DNA of 64,000 nt from an uncultured Bacteroidia bacterium (GTDB taxonomy: Bacteria; Bacteroidota; Bacteroidia; Bacteroidales; UBA932), in contig CACWLD010000004.1 of assembly GCA_902761655.1 (NCBI GenBank), forward strand, positions 1 to 64,000. The letters are read 5' to 3'. The notes below the pieces were generated by a model, which did not search any database, was not told where the DNA came from, and saw only the letters and a program-made list of their open reading frames with translations. How positions within the stretch are numbered: position 1 is the stretch's first letter; every line of letters starts with the position of its first letter. Below are positions 36,746 through 43,944 of the stretch, piece by piece. A program made the translations under genes and the position numbers.

Positions 36746-38143
36746 CTACTCCATTTCCCTGTGGGTGACCTTTACCACTGTCAGAGGGAATTTCTCTTTC
36801 AAATGTTTCCCCACCGCGCAGGCGCAATAAACCGAACGGTGCTGCCCTCCGGTGCACCCGAAGCACAGCTGAAGATGCGTGAAGCCCCTTTCCAGGAACC
36901 TTTGCACGTGCGCGTCCACCAGCTTGTACACGCTGTCAAGGAATACCAGCACCTCACCGTCCTCCTCCAGGAACCGGATCACGTCCGCATCCTTGCCCGT
37001 GCTGTTGGCAAAGCGGGCGTATTTCCCTGGATTATGTACTGCGCGGCAGTCAAATATGTAACCTCCGCCATTGCCTGAAGTGTCCTGCGGTAGCCCTTTC
37101 TTGTAGGAGAAACTGATTATGTCAATGTGCAGCAGACCATCCTCCTGCGGCTTTTCCTTTGGCTTGCACAGTTCCTTTATAACCTGGTCCAGGTAAGGAT
37201 ACTGCGGGAAGTCGCCCAGGGCGCGCAGGTTGTCAAGCGCTGCCGGAATGCTCTGCACAAAATACTCTTTCCTTTCTATGAGGCCCCTGAACCCGTAGGC
37301 TCCCAGCACCTGGAGGCAGCGGAAAAGCACGAACAGGCGGAGCCTGGAGCGGAATTCCGCGTCATCCACGCTGGCAAAGCGCCTGAGGCTTGCGAGGTAC
37401 TCGCACAGCAGTTCTTCCCGGAGGGAAGGGCTGAAGCGGGAGCTCGCCTGCCACAGGAACGAGGCCACGTCGTAGTAGACAGGACCCTTGCGTCCTCCCT
37501 GGAAATCAATGAAATACGGCTGCCCGTCCACCAGCATCACGTTCCTGGACTGGAAGTCCCGGTACATAAAGGTGTCCGTGCCGCCGCAGGCCAGGAGGTC
37601 CGCCTTGAACTTTTCAAAGTCGTCCTGGAGGGTGATTTCGTTGAATTCCACGCCGCTTTCCTTGAGGAAGCAGTACTTGAAATAGTTGAGGTCGAAGTCT
37701 ATGTTCCTGCCGTCGAACTCGCTCTGCGGATAGCAGACGCTGAAGTCGAAGCCCTCAGCGCCCCGGAACTGAAGTTCCGGCAGCAAGGCCACGGTGCGCT
37801 TCAGCAGGTCGCGCTCCTCAGGGGAGTACGCGCCCTTCTTCCGCCCCGGGGCTATCACATCGTAAAGGTTGGCATCGCCCAGGTCTTCCTGGAGGTACGC
37901 CAGGCCGTCTTCGGAGACGGCCAGCACCTCAGGGACGGGAAGCCCCTGCTTGCGGAAGTGGGCGCTGATTGCCATAAAGGCGGCGTTCTCGTCCTTGTCC
38001 GTGCCTATAACGCCTATGCAGGAAGGGCCTTGCCCTGCGGCAAGGCGGAAATAGCGCCTGCGGCTTCCTCCCTTGGAAAGGGGAGTCCGCCGTGTGCACT
38101 CCTGTTTTGTGAGGCTCAGGAACAATGACTCAAGGATGTCCAT
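36746..38143 (-). CDS. AmgK-like sugar kinase fused to RapZ C-terminal domain
   Basis: This 465-residue protein joins two domains. Residues about 1-335 are an aminoglycoside-phosphotransferase fold with MYRDFQSRNVM (catalytic Asp and metal Asn) and FIDFQGG (metal Asp), as in AmgK. Residues about 345-465 match the RapZ C-terminal domain, with IFDCRAVHNPG and CFGCTGGQHRSVYCA. In Enterobacteria that domain senses glucosamine-6-phosphate and binds RNA. The N-terminal P-loop domain of RapZ is absent. The fusion may couple amino-sugar phosphorylation to sensing of amino-sugar phosphate; this is inference. Confidence 0.9.
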   Translation of the reverse strand: MDILESLFLSLTKQECTRRTPLSKGGSRRRYFRLAAGQGPSCIGVIGTDKDENAAFMAISAHFRKQGLPVPEVLAVSEDGLAYLQEDLGDANLYDVIAPGRKKGAYSPEERDLLKRTVALLPELQFRGAEGFDFSVCYPQSEFDGRNIDFDLNYFKYCFLKESGVEFNEITLQDDFEKFKADLLACGGTDTFMYRDFQSRNVMLVDGQPYFIDFQGGRKGPVYYDVASFLWQASSRFSPSLREELLCEYLASLRRFASVDDAEFRSRLRLFVLFRCLQVLGAYGFRGLIERKEYFVQSIPAALDNLRALGDFPQYPYLDQVIKELCKPKEKPQEDGLLHIDIISFSYKKGLPQDTSGNGGGYIFDCRAVHNPGKYARFANSTGKDADVIRFLEEDGEVLVFLDSVYKLVDAHVQRFLERGFTHLQLCFGCTGGQHRSVYCACAVGKHLKEKFPLTVVKVTHREME

Positions 38144-38144
38144 C

Positions 38145-39074
38145 CTATGCTTCCGCTATGGCTTCGTTGGGGTCTATGATATCGCATCCGCCCTTTGGAT
38201 TCTTGTTGGGCAATGCAAGGAACTTTCTGATAATCAAGAAGGTGAGGATGGCGCAGGCGGCAAAGGCAATCCAGTACCACTTGGCTCCCATAATCTCAAT
38301 CCAGTATTCGTAATCGCTCAGGGAATCTATCTGGCCCATTACAAGGGCAAGCGTGTTGTTCACAAAGTGCATTAGCATTGTGAGCTTGAGGGATCCGGTC
38401 TTGTAGTAAACCAGGCCCATTACCAAACCAATGGTAAAGGCCGGGAGAGCCTGCCAGATATTGCCGTGGATGGCGGCAAACACTGCGGCTGAAATAACAA
38501 TTGCCCAAACTGGCTTGATTCCGTTGGTGCCATCTTCCTTCTTGTAATTGAGAAGACCGCGGAGGATCATACCCCTGCAAAGCCACTCCTCAAAGAACGG
38601 GGCAAAGATGGAAACGCATATGAAATTGATCCAGAAATTACCTCCTGTCAGGCCCTGGAGCGTGTCCTTGAGCCAGTCCGGCATATCAGGCATAATATAT
38701 CCGAAGATATCGATTATGAAGCCTGAAGTCAGTACCAGCACCGCGGCCATCAACGCAGCCCGCAGACCTCCAAGATCTCCAAAGTTGTTGCTGTCCAGTT
38801 CATATCCCAGGTCGAAGAATGAATTGCGCTTGCTCTGGAGAGAGGCGTAAATCATTGGTGGAATGAACATTATAGGGTAAGAAATGATGGTAACCATTTC
38901 TACTGTCTTTTCCGGAGAAGATGCAGCAAACGGTGCGGCTACTATTGAGCCTATTACAGCTCCCAGGACTGCACCTGCCAGGAAGAGGAGAAGCAGTATT
39001 AGGCCACCCTTGAATCCCGGTGTATAAAACGGGAAGTTGCCGTAAAAATTGTAATTTTTAGTTTTTGTTCTCAT
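38145..39074 (-). CDS. CPBP-family intramembrane metalloprotease
   Basis: This 309-residue protein has about eight membrane segments and the CPBP/Abi motifs: EEWLCRGMILRG (EExxxR), an AAIHGNIWQA His motif and LMHFVNNTLA with the last His. Members cleave prenylated or other membrane proteins, or give bacteriocin immunity. It overlaps the upstream nucleotidyltransferase gene by 17 nt and precedes the kinase-RapZ gene by 1 nt. Its substrate is unknown. Confidence 0.9.
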   Translation of the reverse strand: MRTKTKNYNFYGNFPFYTPGFKGGLILLLLFLAGAVLGAVIGSIVAAPFAASSPEKTVEMVTIISYPIMFIPPMIYASLQSKRNSFFDLGYELDSNNFGDLGGLRAALMAAVLVLTSGFIIDIFGYIMPDMPDWLKDTLQGLTGGNFWINFICVSIFAPFFEEWLCRGMILRGLLNYKKEDGTNGIKPVWAIVISAAVFAAIHGNIWQALPAFTIGLVMGLVYYKTGSLKLTMLMHFVNNTLALVMGQIDSLSDYEYWIEIMGAKWYWIAFAACAILTFLIIRKFLALPNKNPKGGCDIIDPNEAIAEA

Positions 39075-39999
39075 AAAGCGGTGAAGGATAAATGCCGTCT
39101 TTTACCAATTGTTCAAACTTAGCCACCACGCCCGGGCGGTCCTGCTGATAGGTCACTCCAAACCAGCGTGAAGGGGTGCACAGCACGGTGCATTTGTCTC
39201 CGCCTTTCTTTATCATCTGGTCAACGGCGTAAGGGATATAGAATTCGCTCTTGAGCTCATTGCTGTGAGCGGCGAGGAAACTGTCAAATATGACGGCGCT
39301 TTTCTCAAAGTAATCAGGTGTGAAGCCCCACATATTCATAGAGCACAGGTCTGATCCGTTGAGCAGTACGTGCTCCAAGGTTACAGAGTTGTCTCCGCGG
39401 ATTTCTCCGTCAGCCTCGCGGGCTATCATATGGTGCTCTACCACGTCAATGAGGTTGTTGTCTTTGTCGTAAGAGCATATTCCGCGGGAAACACCTCCGG
39501 ACTCGGACAGCGTGTTCTCCAGCTTGAATCCAACTATGCAGTATTCTCCGGTGCTGTTTTCACGCTGGCGGAGCCAGTCTGCAAGGATCTGGAAGGAGTC
39601 GCGTCCGTAGTAGTCATCTCCATTGATTACGGCGAAAGGCTCTCCCACCGCCTCCGCAGCCATAAGGAGGGCGTGCGCCGTTCCCCAGGGCTTTACGCGC
39701 TCAGGATTTACCACATATCCGGCCGGGATCTTGTCCAGTTCCTGTGTAACGAACTGGAATTCCAGCGGGCTTCCGTCAATGCAGCGCACTGAACTGTATT
39801 TTTTCTTGACTGTATCTTGGAACTGCTCCTTGAAATATTCGCGGACAATGTATACGACTTTGCCGAACCCTGCCCGTACTGCATCGTAAATAGAATAATC
39901 TATGATGGTCTCGTTGTTGGGGCCCAGCCCGTCCATCTGTTTGAGACCGCCGTAGCGGCTTCCCATACCGGCCGCAAGGACAACTAATGTAGGCTTCAT
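39058..39999 (-). CDS. Sugar nucleotidyltransferase
   Basis: This 313-residue protein opens LVVLAAGMGSRYGGLKQMDG, the nucleotidyltransferase P-loop, and contains WGTAHALLMAAEAVGEPFAVINGDDYYG with the metal Asp pair. It resembles Bacteroidota glucose-1-phosphate uridylyl/thymidylyltransferase relatives. The C-terminal extension is longer than in MurU. It heads the five-gene reverse operon and shares a divergent promoter region with divIC. Confidence 0.9.
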   Translation of the reverse strand: MKPTLVVLAAGMGSRYGGLKQMDGLGPNNETIIDYSIYDAVRAGFGKVVYIVREYFKEQFQDTVKKKYSSVRCIDGSPLEFQFVTQELDKIPAGYVVNPERVKPWGTAHALLMAAEAVGEPFAVINGDDYYGRDSFQILADWLRQRENSTGEYCIVGFKLENTLSESGGVSRGICSYDKDNNLIDVVEHHMIAREADGEIRGDNSVTLEHVLLNGSDLCSMNMWGFTPDYFEKSAVIFDSFLAAHSNELKSEFYIPYAVDQMIKKGGDKCTVLCTPSRWFGVTYQQDRPGVVAKFEQLVKDGIYPSPLYENKN

Positions 40000-40020
40000 A
40001 TTTTTATTGGTTATAGTTTA

Positions 40021-40038
40021 CAAATTTAGTTAAATTTG
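40021..40038. promoter_or_regulatory. Face-to-face divergent -7 boxes (nucleotidyltransferase / divIC)
   Basis: CAAATTTA-GT-TAAATTTG is a perfect inverted repeat. The right half (40031-40038) is a forward TAAATTTG box 5 nt before the divIC ATG, and the left half is the same box on the minus strand, 21 nt before the ATG at 39999. TTGG at 40007-40010 may be the forward -33 element. Confidence 0.5.
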
Positions 40039-40043
40039 CAAAT

Positions 40044-40325
40044 ATGAAAAAGAGCCCGGTAGTCAAATACATAATAGTGTCTTCCGCAATCTTCCTGGTG
40101 GTGATAACATTCCTGATGAGGGACAACCTCATCCGCTGGATTGGTGCGGAAATGACCCTCCTGCGCCAGCGCAGGCAGATAGAGTACTACCAAAAGAGCA
40201 ACGCGCAGCTGGAGGAGCAGTTGCGCAACCTTTCTACGGACAGGGATACGCTTGAGAAGTTCGCCCGCGAGAATTTCCAGTTCGCCGCCCCGGACGAGGA
40301 CGTCTACATCATAGAAGGCGAATGA
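40044..40325 (+). CDS. DivIC/FtsB-like septum formation initiator protein
   Basis: This 93-residue protein has one membrane segment (about 8-26) and a coiled coil (about 35-70, RQRRQIEYYQKSNAQLEEQL), followed by KFARENFQFAAPDEDVYII, the typical end of the family. It acts in the divisome with FtsL/FtsQ partners. The -7 box lies 5 nt before its ATG. The last 22 nt overlap the convergent folP gene. Confidence 0.9.
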   Translation: MKKSPVVKYIIVSSAIFLVVITFLMRDNLIRWIGAEMTLLRQRRQIEYYQKSNAQLEEQLRNLSTDRDTLEKFARENFQFAAPDEDVYIIEGE

Positions 40326-41008
40326 AATCGGCGCACGGTGGCCCTGGCGGCCGCTACGTTATGCACTCTGAGGATATCAGCCCCACCCTCCAGCGCACAC
40401 AGGTGCGCTTTTTCTGTCACATAGGCGCTCGCGCAGGTCATCCTCTTCATTGAGACGCCCACCAACACGGGGCGCCCCAGAGCCTTGAGCTCGCGCAGGT
40501 TCACCAGCAGTTCCCAGTTCTGGGCGATATCTTTTCCAAATCCGAAGCCGGGGTCCAGGATCCAGTCCGTTACGCCAAGGTCTTCGGCCTTCAGGCGCCA
40601 GTTCCTGAAGAAATCTGCCACTTCACTGCGCTGGAAGAAGCCGCCGCGGTGCATTGCCACAAAGGTGAGGCCCTCGCGCGCGGCAAGAGGTAGCATTGCG
40701 GCATCGTCCTGCCCCGCGGAGATGTCATTGACGATGACTTTGCGCCCCAGGAGCTGCATTGTGCGCTCTATCACCTGGGCGCTTGTTGTGTCTATGGAAA
40801 CGTTCAGATTGGCGGGCAGGGTCCTGAGCACGGGCTCAAGCCTTTTCCACTGCTCCGCAGCGGGTACGGGCTTGTAGCCCGGGCGTGTAGACTCCGCCCC
40901 TATGTCAATTATATCGGCTCCTGAGGTCAGGACGGAACCGTTATACCGGCTGGGGGCGTAGAAAGAATCCCCGGTGGCGTTGAATATGCCCATTATCTGT
41001 ACTTCCAT
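40304..41008 (-). CDS. folP: Dihydropteroate synthase
   Basis: This 234-residue protein has the DHPS blocks IMGIFNATGDSFY, DIGAESTRPGY, VNDISAG, ILDPGFGFGK and GVSMKRM. It condenses pABA with the pterin pyrophosphate in folate synthesis and is the sulfonamide target. It is 30-40 residues shorter than usual, and the loop after the first strand reads ATGDSF rather than TPDSF. Its TATTTTTG box is 4 nt before the ATG, so the short N-terminus is consistent with transcription. It overlaps divIC by 22 nt tail to tail. Confidence 0.92.
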   Translation of the reverse strand: MEVQIMGIFNATGDSFYAPSRYNGSVLTSGADIIDIGAESTRPGYKPVPAAEQWKRLEPVLRTLPANLNVSIDTTSAQVIERTMQLLGRKVIVNDISAGQDDAAMLPLAAREGLTFVAMHRGGFFQRSEVADFFRNWRLKAEDLGVTDWILDPGFGFGKDIAQNWELLVNLRELKALGRPVLVGVSMKRMTCASAYVTEKAHLCALEGGADILRVHNVAAARATVRRFHSPSMM

Positions 41009-41012
41009 AATG

Positions 41013-41020
41013 CAAAAATA
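41013..41020 (-). promoter_or_regulatory. -7 promoter box directly before folP
   Basis: On the minus strand TATTTTTG is followed by 4 nt and the folP ATG at 41008. Confidence 0.5.
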
Positions 41021-41033
41021 TTGAATTTTTGGG

Positions 41034-41041
41034 TATATTTG
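41034..41041 (+). promoter_or_regulatory. -7 promoter box directly before tmk
   Basis: TATATTTG is followed by TAAAT and the tmk ATG at 41047. folP and tmk are therefore both near-leaderless from one 38-nt divergent gap. Confidence 0.5.
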
Positions 41042-41046
41042 TAAAT

Positions 41047-41727
41047 ATGCTTGTAGTATTGGAAGGATTGGACGGCGCTGGGAAATCCACCCAGGTCAAA
41101 AGGCTCGCAGAGTATCTGAAGAGCCGTTTCGGCAGTCTTGAATACATTCATTTCCCAAGGTACGACGCCCCTGTCTACGGAGAACTCATAAGCAATTTCC
41201 TCAAAGGGGAATTCGGGGCCATAGACAAGGTGCATCCGCAGTTGGTGGCCCTCCTGTTCGCAGAGGACCGTCACGGCGCCTCCCCGGCCATAAAACGTTC
41301 CCTGGAGAGCGGTTCCGTGGTTCTTCTGGACCGTTATGTATATTCCAACGTGGCGTACCAATGCGCCAAGATGCCAAGCCAGGAGAAAGCGGAGTACCTG
41401 CGGGAGTGGATCCTGAATACGGAATACGGCCGCTTTGACCTTCCGCGCCCGGACCTCAACATATTTCTGGACGTGCCAATTTCTTTTGTGGAATCCAGCC
41501 TTCAGGCCAACCGCAAGGGAGATGACCGCAGTTACCTGCAGGGCCGCCAGGACATCCACGAGGCAAGCATAGAGTTCCAGAAGCGCGTGCGTGAGATCTA
41601 CCTTCGCCAGGCCTCCCTGGACAAAGACTTCCTTATCATTGACTGTTCCGACCCGGAAGGCAAGATGCTTCCCCCGGACGATATATTCACTAAAATCAAA
41701 TCCGCGGTTGACAGCCGCTTCAAGTAG
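41047..41727 (+). CDS. tmk: Thymidylate kinase
   Basis: This 226-residue protein starts MLVVLEGLDGAGKSTQ, the P-loop at the expected position, which fixes ATG 41047. It has the DRYVYSN motif and a lid region with QANRKGDDRSYL. It phosphorylates dTMP to dTDP. An in-frame TTG at 41029 lies before the promoter box and is rejected. DoxX/MauE follows 2 nt later. Confidence 0.95.
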   Translation: MLVVLEGLDGAGKSTQVKRLAEYLKSRFGSLEYIHFPRYDAPVYGELISNFLKGEFGAIDKVHPQLVALLFAEDRHGASPAIKRSLESGSVVLLDRYVYSNVAYQCAKMPSQEKAEYLREWILNTEYGRFDLPRPDLNIFLDVPISFVESSLQANRKGDDRSYLQGRQDIHEASIEFQKRVREIYLRQASLDKDFLIIDCSDPEGKMLPPDDIFTKIKSAVDSRFK

Positions 41728-41729
41728 TT

Positions 41730-42782
41730 ATGGGTTCTTTCTACAGCGGTTTCCGCCGCCTTTTCGCCTGTCTTATCGGTCTTGTGTTCTTCCTCTCAGG
41801 AATGCTCAAGCTCATAGACCCCGTGGGCACCACCCTCATAGTCAGGGAATACCTCAAGTTCTTCAACCTTACCTTCCTTATGGGAATGGACAGGTTCATT
41901 GCAGTTGCCCTGTCGCTGCTGGAGGCGTTGGTGGGCGCGGCGTTGCTTGCCGGAGTCTGGAGCAAGATAGTGGCGCTCATCACTATGGTAATGATGGCAT
42001 TCTTCACCATCGTAACCCTGTTCCTGCTCATAAAGAACCCGGATATGGACTGCGGTTGCTTTGGCGAGGCCATTCACCTGACTCACTTGCAGACATTCCT
42101 CAAGAACATAGTCCTTTGCGTATTCTGCATCCCGGCATTCCTGCCATTCAAGCTTATGCCGCCGCCGCGCAACATACGGTATGTGGGCTTTGGAATCGCA
42201 ACCCTGATCATTCTTGCAGTAGCGGTATACTCGCAGAACCACTTGCCGCTGGTAGACTTCACTCCTTACGCTCCCCAGTCAGAAGTCTTTGGCGCTAACG
42301 GAAACTTTGACCAGGATGCCCCAGTCCTCTCCTTCAAGGATGATTACGGTGACTATTACGACGAACTGGCCACCATTGGCAAGGTGATCATCTATTCTGC
42401 GTACGAGCCTGAGAAACTGGATGCCCAAGACTGGGCGCGTATCATTGACTCCGGCAACGAAGCCTTTATGAACGGTGCCAATTGTCTAATTCTGGTCGCA
42501 GATGCCAATACGGAAAGCGTCCCTCTGGAATTAAGGCTGAGTGCCTACACTACCGATTACCGTACAGCCATCGCCCTCAATCGTTCCAACGGGGGAGCGA
42601 CCTACCTGGAAGACGGTACCGTTATAGCAAAATGGGATAAGAATTCCATCCCTGCGGGGGATGAGATGTTTATGATCCTGGCACGGGATGCTACGGAGTA
42701 TTCCGTAAAAAACCGTTCCCGCGGCCGCGTATGGCTGCAAGCGGCAGGAATAACCTGCCTTGCAGCCCTTCTGTTGCTTTAA
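41730..42782 (+). CDS. DoxX/MauE-type membrane protein
   Basis: This 350-residue protein has four N-terminal membrane segments (about 10-140) with NPDMDCGCFGEAIHLTH after the third. This CxC motif is shared with MauE-like proteins that help disulfide formation. The C-terminal part (about 185-330) is a soluble domain, and one more membrane segment ends the protein. Its tail overlaps by 4 nt the convergent VKOR-DsbA gene, which fits a shared redox role. Confidence 0.82.
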   Translation: MGSFYSGFRRLFACLIGLVFFLSGMLKLIDPVGTTLIVREYLKFFNLTFLMGMDRFIAVALSLLEALVGAALLAGVWSKIVALITMVMMAFFTIVTLFLLIKNPDMDCGCFGEAIHLTHLQTFLKNIVLCVFCIPAFLPFKLMPPPRNIRYVGFGIATLIILAVAVYSQNHLPLVDFTPYAPQSEVFGANGNFDQDAPVLSFKDDYGDYYDELATIGKVIIYSAYEPEKLDAQDWARIIDSGNEAFMNGANCLILVADANTESVPLELRLSAYTTDYRTAIALNRSNGGATYLEDGTVIAKWDKNSIPAGDEMFMILARDATEYSVKNRSRGRVWLQAAGITCLAALLLL

Positions 42783-43936
42783 TTGGTAACCGGTATATCA
42801 AATACCGTATTCAGGATTTCCATCAGGCCTTCCGGAGTGTCCACTTCCGGAATTATCCATTGTGACTTGTAGACAAGCCTTGGAATGCCGTTCTTTCCCT
42901 GCATAGTGGTGCGGCCAAAGAGGTCGAAACTCTTGGAGAAGATGGCGCTGATGGCGGCGTTGCGCGTCGCTTCAAAGAGCGCCTCCTCGCTGCCAAGCAG
43001 CTCCGCCGCCTTTCTGTTGGCGGCGTCAATCGTGCGCGGATACCAGCCCTTGGCGGGATCTTCAGGGGTGAAAAGCCAGTCGTCATACTCCGGGAACTTG
43101 TCCGGAGCGGTTGCCCATACTGCCAGTGCGAGCCTTGCCAGTTCACAGGAACCCGCAAACTGGTCCTGTCCGCTAACTGCGACATAAGGGTTGCAGGCAT
43201 AGCTTAGAGGGCAGGGAACCTGTACAAATGCAATCTCAGGATGCTTCTGGACTATCTCCTTTGCCACGAAATGGATCTTGCGGCAGTGGGAGCACTGGTA
43301 GTCGAACATCAGGTTTATCTGGTAGGGCGCGTCCGGATTGCCTATCACCGGGGTCTCACCAACCTTGAGTACGGGAAGAGATGCCTCTGACGTTCCGTGG
43401 TCATAAGCCACTTTGGGAGTTGTCAAAAGCTGGAAACCAGCAAGGCATCCGGCAAGCGCAAGGCCTGCCGCCGCAAAAACAGGGTTCCATTTGGAAGGAC
43501 AGTTCTTGTGGGCCAGATACCATAGCAGTCCCGTGACCACTATTCCAATGGAATGGGTGGTCATACAGTACTTGCAGAACTGCCCTATGAACCACTTCTG
43601 GAGTATGAAAAACCATATTGCGGCTCCAACGATGGCTCCGCCAAAAAGAAGGAGCAGTTTCCATACAATTGGAGCCAGCTCCCTGTCCTTTACAAAGTAA
43701 AGACATAAAAGGACGGCCAGATAAACACCAAGTGCAAGACCGGCGACGGGAATGACTCCCAAAACCATCGACCACCTGCTGTTAAGGACATTGTCGCAGG
43801 AGGAGCCGGGGCCGCATCCTATCATAGCGGTTCCCTTGATGGAATGCAAAGCCATTACAACGCATAAAACAAGGGCCACGACGCTCAGAAGCGCCGTGAC
43901 CCGTTTAAGCGTTATAGCACTGTTTTTCTGTGCCAT
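42779..43936 (-). CDS. VKOR-thioredoxin (DsbA-like) fusion
   Basis: This 385-residue protein fuses a vitamin K epoxide reductase domain (about 15-165, four or five membrane segments) to a DsbA-type thioredoxin domain (about 190-385). The VKOR loop cysteines are Cys41 and Cys47 and its CxxC is Cys121-Cys124 (CKYC). The thioredoxin CxxC is Cys215-Cys218 (CSHC). It should reoxidise itself and form disulfides in exported proteins with electrons passed to quinone. It follows the Cys-rich GH54 lipoprotein by 8 nt on the same strand, which could be one of its substrates. Confidence 0.93.
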   Translation of the reverse strand: MAQKNSAITLKRVTALLSVVALVLCVVMALHSIKGTAMIGCGPGSSCDNVLNSRWSMVLGVIPVAGLALGVYLAVLLCLYFVKDRELAPIVWKLLLLFGGAIVGAAIWFFILQKWFIGQFCKYCMTTHSIGIVVTGLLWYLAHKNCPSKWNPVFAAAGLALAGCLAGFQLLTTPKVAYDHGTSEASLPVLKVGETPVIGNPDAPYQINLMFDYQCSHCRKIHFVAKEIVQKHPEIAFVQVPCPLSYACNPYVAVSGQDQFAGSCELARLALAVWATAPDKFPEYDDWLFTPEDPAKGWYPRTIDAANRKAAELLGSEEALFEATRNAAISAIFSKSFDLFGRTTMQGKNGIPRLVYKSQWIIPEVDTPEGLMEILNTVFDIPVTN

Positions 43937-43944
43937 AGAGAATA

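Noticed and set aside
37127..38128. 333-codon forward frame opposite the kinase-RapZ gene
   Set aside because: The reverse gene has both domain signatures and fits the operon; the forward frame is a GC-rich shadow.
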